Below are positions 18,557 through 27,471 of a stretch of DNA of 64,000 bases, piece by piece (positions within the stretch are counted from its first letter, which is position 1; each line of letters opens with the position of its first letter). This DNA is from Mucilaginibacter sp. PAMB04168 (GTDB taxonomy: Bacteria > Bacteroidota > Bacteroidia > Sphingobacteriales > Sphingobacteriaceae): assembly GCF_039634365.2 (NCBI RefSeq), contig NZ_CP155079.2:2170001-2234000 (forward strand). The letters are read 5' to 3'. Under the pieces are notes generated by a model that saw nothing but the letters and a program-made list of their open reading frames with translations, ran no database searches and was not told where the DNA came from. Position numbers and translations under genes: made by a program.

Positions 18557-19510
18557 ATGAGAAAGAAGATTTCTGTAGTGATTCCGTCTTTTAACGAAGA
18601 AGGAAATATCGAGGTTTTAGCTGAACGTCTTGTTACAGTTTTAAAAACCATAAACTACGATTATGAAGTGATTTTTGTGGATGACGGCAGCTCCGATGGA
18701 ACCTTAAACAGTTTGAAAGCGCTGGCGGGATTAGACAACAACCTGTATTACTTGGAATTGTCGCGCAATTTTGGTCACCAAAATGCGTTGAAAGCCGGCT
18801 ATGATTATGCCGATGGCGATGCCATTATCAGTATGGACAGTGATATGCAGCACCCGCCCGAAATGATTCCGCAGTTTTTGGAAAAATGGGAGGAAGGGTA
18901 CGACGTAGTATACACCTGCCGTGAGTATCAGGACGAAGCCACTTTCTTTAAAACCAAATCGTCTGATCTTTTTTATGGTGTGCTTAATTCACTTTCAGAT
19001 ACTAAGCTGGAAAAAGGCACGGCCGATTTTAGGCTCATTGACCGTAAAGTGGCCAACGTACTAACCAGTTTAAACGAGAACGGCTTATTTATACGGGGCT
19101 TGGTTAAATGGCTTGGTTTTAAGCAGTACGGCATACATTATATATGCGAGGCCCGGTTTTCGGGCAAGAGCAAATATAACCTTAAAAAGATGGTTAATTT
19201 TGCCATGCAGGGCATCACCGCATTCAGCGTAAGGCCGCTGTATATAGCCACGGGTTTGGGTATGTTCTTTTCTGTAATGGCGCTGCTGTATATGCCTTAT
19301 ATATTAATCAGCTATTTTTCGGGCGATGCAGTTTCTGGCTGGGCATCCATGTTAACTACCATTGTATTTTTTGGTGGTTTACAGTTGATGGTACTGGGCA
19401 TCATAGGTACCTATCTGGGTAAACTGTTTATGCAGGCCAAGCAGCGGCCTAATTATATTATACGTTCTACCAATTTACAACGCATTAACCATGATCTTGC
19501 TAAGCTTTGA
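18557..19510 (+). CDS. GT2 family polyprenyl-phosphate glycosyltransferase (GtrB/ArnC-like)
   Basis: A 317-residue enzyme with a GT-A domain (VIPSFNEEGNIEVL at the start, FVDDGSSDGTL near residue 41, MDSDMQHPPEMIP near residue 93) and two C-terminal transmembrane helices (about residues 230-255 and 265-290). This layout is typical of enzymes that load a sugar onto undecaprenyl phosphate for use by a GT-C enzyme. The GT87 protein directly upstream is a natural user. Its ATG touches the GT87 stop, and its end overlaps the deacetylase gene by 20 nt, so the three genes are one operon. Confidence 0.9.
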   Translation: MRKKISVVIPSFNEEGNIEVLAERLVTVLKTINYDYEVIFVDDGSSDGTLNSLKALAGLDNNLYYLELSRNFGHQNALKAGYDYADGDAIISMDSDMQHPPEMIPQFLEKWEEGYDVVYTCREYQDEATFFKTKSSDLFYGVLNSLSDTKLEKGTADFRLIDRKVANVLTSLNENGLFIRGLVKWLGFKQYGIHYICEARFSGKSKYNLKKMVNFAMQGITAFSVRPLYIATGLGMFFSVMALLYMPYILISYFSGDAVSGWASMLTTIVFFGGLQLMVLGIIGTYLGKLFMQAKQRPNYIIRSTNLQRINHDLAKL

Positions 19511-20288
19511 TATTGAGGAATTTGATATGCCTTTTGAGTATGGCAAGAGCATTCCGTTCGAAGAACAGCTTTCCATATCAACCACCGGCACTTTAAGCAT
19601 TTTAAAAGTATTGAAAGATGCCAGCGTAAAGGCTACTTTTTATACAACGGCCAATTATGCACAGCATAGGCCCGAGATAGTGATGCAAATTATTAACGAA
19701 GGGCATGAACTGGCTTCGCACGGCTATTATCATTCCGATTTCAAACCGGAGCACTTGCTGCAATCTAAACAAAAGCTGGAAGAGATTAGCGGTGTTCAGG
19801 TAACCGGCTACCGCATGGCACGTATGATGCCGGTAGACGAGCGCGAGATTGAAAAAGCGGGTTATGTATACAATTCATCCATCAACCCTACCTGGTTGCC
19901 GGGCAGGTACAATAATTTTAGCAAGCCGCGTACCTGGTTTTACCACCATAACGTGCTGCAGTTACCCTCATCGGTATCACCGGTTGTTCGCTTTCCTTTG
20001 TTTTGGTTAAGCTTTCATAATTTGCCAATGGCTCTCCTAAAAATGCTAAGCGCAAGTACGCACCGCAAGGATGGTTACCTCAACCTGTATTTCCATCCAT
20101 GGGAGTTTACCGACCTGAATCAGCCTGAGCGTTTTGGTTTTCCTGGTTATGTGGTGCGCAATAGCGGCGATCCGTTCATTAAGCGCCTGGCCGATTTTAT
20201 AGCCTGGGGGCTAAAAAAAGGTTATCCTTTTGGCAAAACAGGCGACTTTGTAACTATGGTAAGAAAAACCGGAAAGTCGCCGGCATAA
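19491..20288 (+). CDS. Polysaccharide deacetylase family protein
   Basis: A 265-residue NodB-homology (carbohydrate esterase 4-like) protein. Visible motifs are LLSFDIEEFD at the N-terminus with the metal and catalytic Asp region, HELASHGYYHSDF near residue 72 with the two metal-binding His, GYRMARM near 103, and LYFHPWEF near 202. These enzymes remove N-acetyl or similar groups from glycans, often lipid-linked ones. There is no signal peptide, so it should act on the cytoplasmic side. It overlaps the GT2 gene by 20 nt and is the last gene of the operon. Confidence 0.88.
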   Translation: MILLSFDIEEFDMPFEYGKSIPFEEQLSISTTGTLSILKVLKDASVKATFYTTANYAQHRPEIVMQIINEGHELASHGYYHSDFKPEHLLQSKQKLEEISGVQVTGYRMARMMPVDEREIEKAGYVYNSSINPTWLPGRYNNFSKPRTWFYHHNVLQLPSSVSPVVRFPLFWLSFHNLPMALLKMLSASTHRKDGYLNLYFHPWEFTDLNQPERFGFPGYVVRNSGDPFIKRLADFIAWGLKKGYPFGKTGDFVTMVRKTGKSPA

Positions 20289-20328
20289 CGTTTTTTTTAC
20301 GATTTGTACACGCAGTAAACTTAAGCCA

Positions 20329-21450
20329 TCACCTGGCTTCAAGGGCAGCTTGCATGTCTTCAATCAGGTCGTCAATATGTTCTAGCCCTACCGAAACGCG
20401 CAGCAGATTTTGAGGCGTTTTAGTATCAGGGCCTTCGATAGCTGCACGGCGTTCAATCAGGCTTTCAACACCGCCCAGGCTGGTAGCTGAGGTAAAGAGT
20501 TTAGTATGGCTTAATACCTTTTCTGCCGCTTCCTGCCCGCCTTTTACCATAAAAGAAAGCATACCGCCAAAGCTCAGCATCTGGCTTTTTGCCAACTCAT
20601 GTTGTGGGTGTGAAGGCAAACCCGGGTAAAGCACCTGCTCAACCTGGGGGTGCTGCTCTAAAAATTGGGCCAGCAATTGTGCGTTGTGCGTATGGCCGCG
20701 CATACGGTAGGGCAGTGTTTTAATACTCCGCGTAAGCCAGTAGCAATCGCTTGGTGAAGGTATGGCGCCACCCATTTGCTGTACCTGCAGTATGCGTTGC
20801 CACCAGGCACCGGTTTGTGCAGTAATTAAAGCGCCGCCAGTTAAATCACTGTGGCCACCCAGGTATTTGGTAGTAGAGTGCATCACCAGATCGGCACCCA
20901 GGGTTAAGGGCTGTTGTCCTAACGGACTAGCAAACGTATTATCGCATGCTACCTTAATGTCACGCTCGTGTGCTATAGCAATTACCTTTTTAACATCGGT
21001 TATTTTTAACAACGGGTTTGAAGGGGTTTCAATCCAAACTAAGCCGGTATCAGCGTTGATTGTGGATCGTAATAACGCCTCATCATTGAGGTCAATAAAA
21101 TCAAACGTTAAAATGCCCTCAAACAGCTCTTTTAACTGGTTGCGCAACCCATGATACATATCACTAGGTGCTATAATATGCGTGCCAGGCTTAAGCGACT
21201 GAAACACCGCCATACCGGCGGCATTGCCAGATGAAAAGGCCGCAGCGTCAGCACCGCCTTCTAATCGGGCCAGCACAGTTTCTAATGCGTTACGATTGGG
21301 ATTACCCGCCCGGCTGTAGCTGTAGCCCTTACTGTATCCGCCATCGGCATCGCGCTCAAATGTAGTGGCTAATACGATGGGCTGTATAACGGCAGAGGTA
21401 GCGGTATCTGTATGGTTGGCGGCGTGTATGGCCAGCGTTTCAATCTTCAT
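20329..21450 (-). CDS. Cystathionine gamma-synthase/gamma-lyase type PLP enzyme
   Basis: A 373-residue Cys/Met-metabolism PLP enzyme. Features include FERDADGGYSKGYSYSR near residue 31, SSGNAAGMAVF near 73, CDNTFASP near 169 and the PLP lysine at residue 195 in HSTTKYLGGHSD. The sequence supports cystathionine synthase or lyase, but substrate choice cannot be fixed by reading. Since metY covers direct sulfhydrylation, it may run transsulfuration in either direction. The ATG at 21450 is preferred over a TTG at 21477, because the TTG lies inside a perfect -7 box. It is not linked to the riboswitch. Confidence 0.92.
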   Translation of the reverse strand: MKIETLAIHAANHTDTATSAVIQPIVLATTFERDADGGYSKGYSYSRAGNPNRNALETVLARLEGGADAAAFSSGNAAGMAVFQSLKPGTHIIAPSDMYHGLRNQLKELFEGILTFDFIDLNDEALLRSTINADTGLVWIETPSNPLLKITDVKKVIAIAHERDIKVACDNTFASPLGQQPLTLGADLVMHSTTKYLGGHSDLTGGALITAQTGAWWQRILQVQQMGGAIPSPSDCYWLTRSIKTLPYRMRGHTHNAQLLAQFLEQHPQVEQVLYPGLPSHPQHELAKSQMLSFGGMLSFMVKGGQEAAEKVLSHTKLFTSATSLGGVESLIERRAAIEGPDTKTPQNLLRVSVGLEHIDDLIEDMQAALEAR

Positions 21451-21474
21451 TAAGGCTATATTTATATATGGTGG

Positions 21475-21482
21475 CAAATGTA
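21475..21482 (-). promoter_or_regulatory. -7 promoter box of the transsulfuration gene
   Basis: The reverse strand reads TACATTTG, an exact TAnnTTTG match 24 nt before ATG 21450. It argues against the upstream TTG start. Confidence 0.5.
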
Positions 21483-21675
21483 AATAATTGAGTGCTTAGC
21501 AGGTAGATTATAACCTAAAGAGTTGGCGAGCTAACAAGAGTTTTACAAGAAACTGATGTTTACTCCGGCCCGGATTTACAGCAGATTATTTTTATGTTGC
21601 GCAACATTTTGGCTGTTCGCATGTACACCCGCCAAACTTTCTATCGTTTTTAGGTCGATAACTGCTGAATAAATT

Positions 21676-21683
21676 TATATTTG
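21676..21683 (+). promoter_or_regulatory. -7 promoter box of gatB
   Basis: TATATTTG, an exact TAnnTTTG match, 37 nt before the ATG at 21721. Confidence 0.45.
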
Positions 21684-21720
21684 CCACGTTAGGGTAGGCA
21701 TAACTACCGGTATTGGAACA

Positions 21721-23190
21721 ATGATTAATAATAGCACCGAAGCAAGCGAAAAGTACGAGCTGGTAGTGGGTTTGGAAGTACATGCGCAGCTATCAACCTT
21801 AAGTAAGGCCTTTTCGGCCGATAGTGCCGAGTTTGGCGCAGGTCCTAATGAGCACATCAGTATGGTATCGTTAGGTCACCCCGGAACCTTGCCGTTTTTG
21901 AATAAAAAAGTAGTGGAATACGCCGTGAAGTTAGGCTTCGCCTGCAACGGGCAGGTTAATCGATTCAACAACTTTGCGCGCAAAAACTATTTTTATGCCG
22001 ACTTGCCCAAAGGCTATCAGATAAGCCAGGATCAGCACCCGATTATTACGGGCGGCCATGTAACCGTAAAACTGCATGATGGCACCCAGCGACAAATTGC
22101 CATACACCATATTCATATGGAAGAAGATGCGGGCAAAAGTATGCACGATCAGCATGATACGCATTCACTTATTGACCTTAACCGGGCCGGAGTGCCCCTG
22201 CTCGAAATAGTATCAGAACCCGATATTCACAGCAGCGAAGAAGCGGTACAATATCTCACCGAAATGCGCAAGCTGCTGCGTTACCTGGGCATTTGCGATG
22301 GTAACATGGAAGAAGGGAGCATGCGTTGCGATGCTAATATCTCTGTACGTTTAAAAGGTGCCACCCAATTGGGCAACCGCTGCGAGGTAAAGAACCTGAA
22401 CTCGATACGCAATGTACAGCGCGCCATTGAGCATGAGTTTTTACGACAGATAGACATTATAGAAGCAGGTGGTTATATTGACCAAAATACGCTGAATTTT
22501 AATGCCGATACAGGCGAAACATCTGTTCTGCGCAGCAAGGAGATGGCTAATGATTACCGCTATTTCCCCGAGCCCGACCTGCAACCGTTGATGTTGAGCG
22601 AGGAATACCTTGAGAAAATTCGGCAAGGTATGCCCGCGTTACCCGAGGAGCTTTACCACAAGTATATTGAGCAATTGGGTCTATCGCCGTATGATGCATC
22701 AGTAATTACGGCCGATCATGACCTCGTGACATATTTTGAGCAATTAATAGCTTGTACAGCTAACTATAAATCGGCGGTCCACTGGTTAATGGGTACAGTT
22801 AAATCGTACCTTAATGAGCATCACCGAACCATTGATTCGCTTACTTTAACTCCGCAGCAACTAGCAGGCATAATTGAATTAGTTGATGCAGGCAAAGTAA
22901 ACAATACAGTAGCCTCTCATAAGATATTTCCGGCACTGTTGCAGGATGCCACTAAAACGGCTGAACAGGTTGCTGCAGAGCAGAATCTGATCATCAGTGA
23001 TAACGGCGACGAACTGGATGTTTTCATTAAAGAAGCACTGGCCAAGTTTCCGGATAAAGTGGTTGAATACCAAAAAGGTAAAAAAGGCGTATTAGGTTTA
23101 TTCATGGGCGAGATTATGAAACGCTCCAAGGGTAAGATAGATCCGCAAAAAACAAATCAGCTTTTAATTAAAGCACTACAAGCTCAATAA
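21721..23190 (+). CDS. gatB: Asp-tRNA(Asn)/Glu-tRNA(Gln) amidotransferase subunit B
   Basis: GatB activates the misacylated Glu-tRNA(Gln) or Asp-tRNA(Asn) for transamidation with ammonia from GatA. Its 489 residues are the normal length. Conserved segments are VVGLEVHAQLST near residue 15, SLGHPGTLP, ARKNYFYADLPKGYQISQ near 82, HMEEDAGKS near 127, LIDLNRAGVPLLEIVSEPD near 145 and the C-terminal YqeY-like tail from about residue 335. GatA and GatC are not nearby. The thioredoxin-lipoprotein ATG overlaps its stop by one base, an apparent two-gene transcript. Confidence 0.97.
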   Translation: MINNSTEASEKYELVVGLEVHAQLSTLSKAFSADSAEFGAGPNEHISMVSLGHPGTLPFLNKKVVEYAVKLGFACNGQVNRFNNFARKNYFYADLPKGYQISQDQHPIITGGHVTVKLHDGTQRQIAIHHIHMEEDAGKSMHDQHDTHSLIDLNRAGVPLLEIVSEPDIHSSEEAVQYLTEMRKLLRYLGICDGNMEEGSMRCDANISVRLKGATQLGNRCEVKNLNSIRNVQRAIEHEFLRQIDIIEAGGYIDQNTLNFNADTGETSVLRSKEMANDYRYFPEPDLQPLMLSEEYLEKIRQGMPALPEELYHKYIEQLGLSPYDASVITADHDLVTYFEQLIACTANYKSAVHWLMGTVKSYLNEHHRTIDSLTLTPQQLAGIIELVDAGKVNNTVASHKIFPALLQDATKTAEQVAAEQNLIISDNGDELDVFIKEALAKFPDKVVEYQKGKKGVLGLFMGEIMKRSKGKIDPQKTNQLLIKALQAQ

Positions 23191-24305
23191 TGAAGAAACA
23201 CATCATTACCTGCAGCCTGGCGTTAGCCGTCATGGGTATGTATTCCTGTAAAGATAAATCGTCCTTTACTATTAAAGGTACCATCAAAAATCCCAGCGAA
23301 GCTAAAAAGGCTTACCTGCTACGTGCTGATACTTCTCAAGTGAGCATCATCGATTCTGTAGAGCTTTCGGACGGAAAGTTTACGTTCAAAAACCAATCGC
23401 CAACCGCCAACCTATTTAAGGTACGCGTAGGCGGAACGCTGTTTGACCTGATTGCACAAAACGGCGATGATATATCTTTTGAGACAGACTTAAAAAATGA
23501 AGGCCATGCTTACACCGTAACCGGTTCGCAGGAGTCTGACAAAATTAAGGAGTTTAACACCTTCAGCAACAAGTACGGCGAAATGAACTCTAAGGTTGTG
23601 AACGAGTTTCAGGCCAAGGCACAGGAAACCAAAAATCAGGATTCACTGCTGAAGATTTACCAGCCCATGTTTGAAAAGAACATGGCCAATTACAGCACCG
23701 AGGTATTGCAGTTTATAGACAAGAACAAAAGCTCATTGGCTGCTTTTTACGCTGCTATGTCGCTTGATCCTTATAAGTATGAACCTCAGTTGGTTGCGTA
23801 TGCCGATGGCTTGGAAGGCAAGTTTAAAGAGAATGCCTCCGTACAGCAATTTGTGAAGCAGATGGCAGCAGTTAAGCCAATCTCAGTGGGTCATAACGCA
23901 CCTGAGTTTACCACTAAAGGCATTGACGGCAGGCCGGTTAAATTATCTGATTACAAAGGTAAATATGTAATGATTGATTTTTGGGCATCATGGTGTGCGC
24001 CTTGCCGTCAGGAAAATCCTAACGTTGTGCGCCTGTACAACCAATACAAAGGCAAAGGCTTAAATATCTTGGGCATATCTTTAGATGAGGAAAAGGCCGC
24101 CTGGCAGCAAGCTATAGCAGCTGATAAGCTAACCTGGCAGCATGCGTCAGACCTGCAAAAGTTTGAAGGACCAACTGAACGGCTATACCATATTGAGGCC
24201 ATTCCATCTAATTTCATTATAGATCCGCAGGGAAAGATTATTGCCAAGAACTTATCAGGCAAGAGCTTAGAAGAGTTTTTTAACAAAACCTTCGCTAAAC
24301 TTTAA
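23190..24305 (+). CDS. TlpA-like thioredoxin-fold lipoprotein with N-terminal DUF4369
   Basis: A 371-residue exported disulfide oxidoreductase. It has a lipoprotein signal (MKKHIITCSLALAVMGMYSC, lipid Cys at residue 20). An N-terminal beta-rich DUF4369-type domain covers about residues 24-120, followed by a helical middle. The C-terminal thioredoxin-like domain (from about 238) has WCAPC at residues 268-272 as redox site and a cis-Pro region IPSNFIIDPQG near 342. Such proteins act in the periplasm on disulfides or in cytochrome maturation. The ATG shares a base with the gatB stop. Confidence 0.92.
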   Translation: MKKHIITCSLALAVMGMYSCKDKSSFTIKGTIKNPSEAKKAYLLRADTSQVSIIDSVELSDGKFTFKNQSPTANLFKVRVGGTLFDLIAQNGDDISFETDLKNEGHAYTVTGSQESDKIKEFNTFSNKYGEMNSKVVNEFQAKAQETKNQDSLLKIYQPMFEKNMANYSTEVLQFIDKNKSSLAAFYAAMSLDPYKYEPQLVAYADGLEGKFKENASVQQFVKQMAAVKPISVGHNAPEFTTKGIDGRPVKLSDYKGKYVMIDFWASWCAPCRQENPNVVRLYNQYKGKGLNILGISLDEEKAAWQQAIAADKLTWQHASDLQKFEGPTERLYHIEAIPSNFIIDPQGKIIAKNLSGKSLEEFFNKTFAKL

Positions 24306-24392
24306 GTAAATATTAAGCATTAACAATTTATTAACAATGGTTTAACCATTTGCTTTTCTTTTGGTATTACCTTTATGCCAAAATTCGACCTG

Positions 24393-25100
24393 ATGAGCAC
24401 TACAGCGAAACAAAAGATATTAATTGTTGATGACGAGCCTGATATATTAGAGTTAATTGAATATAACTTAAAGAAAGAAGGTTATCAGGTTCATTTAGCC
24501 CATAATGGACAAGAAGCAGTTGCCGAAGCAAAGAAAGTTTTGCCTGATTTAATTGTGCTGGACATTATGATGCCTAAGATGGACGGCATAGAAGCCTGCC
24601 GTATTATGCGCACCATGCCCGAGTTTAAAAATACTTTTATGGTGTTTTTAACTGCCCGCAGCGAAGAGTATTCGGAAATTGCAGGCTTTAACGTAGGCGC
24701 TGATGATTACATAGCCAAGCCTATTAAGCCCCGTGCCCTTGTGAGCCGTATAAACGCCATACTGCGCCGCAATGCTGGTACTGATGAAGTGTCTGACAAT
24801 AAGCTTGAGGTAGGTGACCTGGTTATAGATCGTGAAAGCTACCTGGTTTATCAAAAAGGTGCTAAAGTAGTGCTTGCCAAAAAAGAATTTGAATTACTTT
24901 ACTTGCTGGCATCAAAACCCGGAAAGGTTTACACCCGCGATGTGATCCTTAAAAATATTTGGGAAGACTCTGTAGTAGTTACCAACCGTACCATTGATGT
25001 ACACATCCGCAAACTACGCGAGAAGTTAGGCGAAGACTATGTGTCAACGGTTAAAGGGGTAGGATACAAGTTTGAGTATTTGCCAACTATTGCAAATTAA
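24393..25100 (+). CDS. PhoB/OmpR-type response regulator (orphan)
   Basis: A 235-residue response regulator. The receiver domain has the acidic pair in IVDDEPD, the phospho-acceptor Asp57 in VLDIMMPKMDG and the KPIKPRAL lysine. It is followed by an OmpR-type winged-helix DNA-binding domain (about residues 130-230) ending in RKLREKLGEDYVSTVKGVGYKFE. No histidine kinase gene is adjacent. ATG 24393 is preferred over ATG 24375 because a near-consensus -7 box (TACCTTTA, 24368-24375) overlaps the earlier codon. A strong terminator follows. Confidence 0.93.
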   Translation: MSTTAKQKILIVDDEPDILELIEYNLKKEGYQVHLAHNGQEAVAEAKKVLPDLIVLDIMMPKMDGIEACRIMRTMPEFKNTFMVFLTARSEEYSEIAGFNVGADDYIAKPIKPRALVSRINAILRRNAGTDEVSDNKLEVGDLVIDRESYLVYQKGAKVVLAKKEFELLYLLASKPGKVYTRDVILKNIWEDSVVVTNRTIDVHIRKLREKLGEDYVSTVKGVGYKFEYLPTIAN

Positions 25101-25116
25101 TAATTTAGAAATATTA

Positions 25117-25156
25117 AACAAGGCGCTTATCTCATCAGGTAAGCGCCTTGTTGTTT
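25117..25156 (+). terminator. Rho-independent terminator after the response regulator gene
   Basis: The stem AACAAGGCGCTTA/TAAGCGCCTTGTT (13 bp, 10-nt loop) is followed by GTTTT. Confidence 0.88.
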
Positions 25157-25249
25157 TATCCACTGCTACCTATTAAATAACCAACATTATGTCAACGAAG
25201 AAGAGATGTTCTAATAGGCAGCCAATTATTTCTATCAAGCAGGTAAATC

Positions 25250-25630
25250 TTACTTTTTAGTTGTCGCTTTTTTCTTAGCCACAGATGTTGTTGCTTTCTT
25301 GGAATTGATCTTTTTAACAACGCTTTCTGCTTTAGGTTGTGTGGCTGCCATAGCTGCAGTTTTTTTTACATCAGCCAAATTAACCTTAGCCTTTTTTAAA
25401 GATGGTGCCGTGTCTCTCACTAGCTGCTTGGCAGCCGATGGTTTCCTGGCAGCCGGTACTTTTTTAGCGCTCACCTTCTTCTTAATATCCTCAATCTTAT
25501 CCTCTGCTACATCTTTTAAGTCCTCTGCTTTGTGAGCGGCAGTGTCCCACATATCGCTCACAGCAGTTTTAACTTTGTCAAACAAGTTCTCTTGTTTCGT
25601 TTTTACCGGCCTTGCTGATTTTGTACTCAT
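25250..25630 (-). CDS. Lysine/alanine-rich, histone H1-like basic protein
   Basis: A 126-residue, low-complexity protein. The N-terminal third resembles a helical stress or YtxH-type segment with alternating charges (DKVKTAVSDMW, AEDKIEDIKKKV). The C-terminal two thirds are Lys/Ala/Thr-rich with SAKKVPAARKPSAAK and a tail like TTSVAKKKATTKK. The tail is like eukaryotic H1 C-termini and bacterial H1-like (HC1-type) DNA-binding proteins. No hydrophobic segment is present. I infer DNA or RNA association, but there is no defined domain to prove it. It is convergent with the response regulator gene and divergent from the RluA gene. Confidence 0.7.
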   Translation of the reverse strand: MSTKSARPVKTKQENLFDKVKTAVSDMWDTAAHKAEDLKDVAEDKIEDIKKKVSAKKVPAARKPSAAKQLVRDTAPSLKKAKVNLADVKKTAAMAATQPKAESVVKKINSKKATTSVAKKKATTKK

Positions 25631-25755
25631 GGCATTGTTCCTTTAAATTTTTGGACAGTAGTTATTTAACTCATTGGCTAGTAGTTTGTTTCTGTTTTAA
25701 ATGCATAATCTTGCAACTGCTGCTGCAGTGACTTAAAGTATTGCGATAATAACCG

Positions 25756-25763
25756 TATTTTTG
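25756..25763 (+). promoter_or_regulatory. -7 promoter box of the RluA-type gene
   Basis: TATTTTTG, an exact TAnnTTTG match, 16 nt before the ATG at 25780. Confidence 0.5.
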
Positions 25764-25779
25764 TACCCTATTTGTAAGT

Positions 25780-26505
25780 ATGAAAATTCCGAAGTTTACT
25801 GACCTCATTATATACGAAGACGATAACCTGTTTGTAGTGAATAAACCGCCATTCATCAGCTCGCTTGATGAGCGTGGCGATGGCAGCAGCGAGATCAGCA
25901 TGCTTAGGCTGGCCAAAAATTATTGGGAAGATGCACAAATTTGTCACCGCCTGGATAAAGAAACATCAGGCGCGTTAATTATTGCTAAAAATCCCGAAAC
26001 TTATCGTTTAGTATCTATGCAGTTTGAGCGGCGCCAGGTAAAGAAAGTATACCACGCCGTTATAGAAGGCACCCACGTGTTTGATGATTTGCTGGTTGAT
26101 CTGCCTATTCTCAACACCGGTAAAAACACGGTGTCTATAAGTCGGCAGGAGGGTAAACGTGCCGAAACGTGGTTTCAGTCGTTAAAATATTTTAAACATT
26201 ATACTTTGGTAGAATGCAGACCGGTGACAGGCCGCATGCACCAGATCCGTATTCATTTGGCAACCCAGCGCGCATCCATAGCCGGCGATGAAATGTATAA
26301 AGGCAAGCCGGTATTCCTTTCGCAGCTCAAACGTAAATACCATTTGGGTAAAGATCAGGAAGAACTGCCTATCATGAAACGCTTTGCCCTGCACGCCTTC
26401 GAGTTAACGTTTAAAGTTAGTGAGGAAAAACAAGTGGTTATCAATGCTCCATATCCAAAGGATTTCGAAACGTTATTAAAATTACTGGACAAGTTTGATA
26501 GTTAA
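25780..26505 (+). CDS. RluA-family RNA pseudouridine synthase
   Basis: Isomerises specific uridines in rRNA or tRNA to pseudouridine. This 241-residue protein has the RluA catalytic motif HRLDKETSG at residues 56-64 with catalytic Asp59, VVNKPPF near 19, and the late GRMHQIRIHLA block near 148. No S4 domain is present, as in short RluA or TruC-type members. The target position cannot be derived from sequence. It stands alone on its strand, with the H1-like gene divergent upstream and the methyltransferase gene convergent downstream. Confidence 0.93.
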   Translation: MKIPKFTDLIIYEDDNLFVVNKPPFISSLDERGDGSSEISMLRLAKNYWEDAQICHRLDKETSGALIIAKNPETYRLVSMQFERRQVKKVYHAVIEGTHVFDDLLVDLPILNTGKNTVSISRQEGKRAETWFQSLKYFKHYTLVECRPVTGRMHQIRIHLATQRASIAGDEMYKGKPVFLSQLKRKYHLGKDQEELPIMKRFALHAFELTFKVSEEKQVVINAPYPKDFETLLKLLDKFDS

Positions 26506-26635
26506 TAAACAGTAAAGACAGAAGGTATCGTTAGAGGACTACTGCCGCAGTTTGTGAATGTGTGTTAAGCGTCTCGTAAACATACGGTTTCCACCTGCTG
26601 CGTACAGTAACGTTCATAATAATTAATCGAACTAA

Positions 26636-27376
26636 CTATTTCTTCTGATAGATTAAAAAGTGCTGCATAGGCAAGCCGGCTTTATCTTTTACAAAGGTAA
26701 AGCCGTTAGCAGTTAGCTCTTTGCTTATTTGCACTGTAGTAGTTTTGTGCAGCTCCTTGATAGGCACTTCAGGATCTTCACCTTTATATTCCAACATTAC
26801 TATTTTGCCGCCAGGCTTAAGTGCTTTGTACAAGGCTTGCAAGTACTCATGCGGATACTCCAGCTCATGGTAAACGTCAACCATCAAGGCCAGGTCAATA
26901 CTGCTGTCAGGTAGGTTAGGGACTTTTTCCATACCCTTCACCACCTCTACATTTGTTAGCTTTAATTTCTGGCTGCGTTGCTTCAGGTAGTCCAACGCTT
27001 CGTCCTGCAATTCAATGGCCAGCACCTTTTTTACTTTCGGGGCAATCCTGAAGGTATAAAAGCCAGTCCCTGCACCAATATCGGCCACAATGCTTTCTTT
27101 ATCAACCGGTAAATACTTAACCGCCAACTCTACATTTTCTTCCTGGTTCCGCGTATCTCGCTCCAGCCAGCCAGCGCCGCTAAAGCTAATTACTTTCGCT
27201 ATCTCGCGGCCCTTGTACATTTTGCCAATACCGTTTGGCGATGGCTTTTTGTATGTATAAGCTGAATCTTTTGATTGTGCAGACTGCTGTTGGTTTGTTG
27301 CTTGATGCTTGGGATGTTCGGTGCAGCAACTTAAAAATAATAAGGCAGATAACAGGCTGAATTTATAGTTTAACAT
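26636..27376 (-). CDS. Exported (lipoprotein-type) class I SAM-dependent methyltransferase-like protein
   Basis: 246 residues with a clear lipoprotein signal: a short basic start, a hydrophobic core and the lipobox LFLSCC (Cys at 17 or 18). A Gln/Ser/Lys-rich linker of about 40 residues follows. The rest is a Rossmann methyltransferase domain with motif I VADIGAGTGFYTF near residue 99, an acidic residue in LAIELQDEA near 119, and LKPGGKIVMLEYKG near 190. All core SAM-binding elements look intact. Export is surprising because SAM is cytosolic. Non-secreted start sites are possible, for instance after the linker. Confidence 0.85.
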   Translation of the reverse strand: MLNYKFSLLSALLFLSCCTEHPKHQATNQQQSAQSKDSAYTYKKPSPNGIGKMYKGREIAKVISFSGAGWLERDTRNQEENVELAVKYLPVDKESIVADIGAGTGFYTFRIAPKVKKVLAIELQDEALDYLKQRSQKLKLTNVEVVKGMEKVPNLPDSSIDLALMVDVYHELEYPHEYLQALYKALKPGGKIVMLEYKGEDPEVPIKELHKTTTVQISKELTANGFTFVKDKAGLPMQHFLIYQKK

Positions 27377-27471
27377 GGCTTAAGCAGGTTTACGTTAAAG
27401 CAATGCTAAATTACCTTATTTGTTTGATAAAGGTATAATCAAATGCACAGCTTTTGTAATCCATATTGCCT

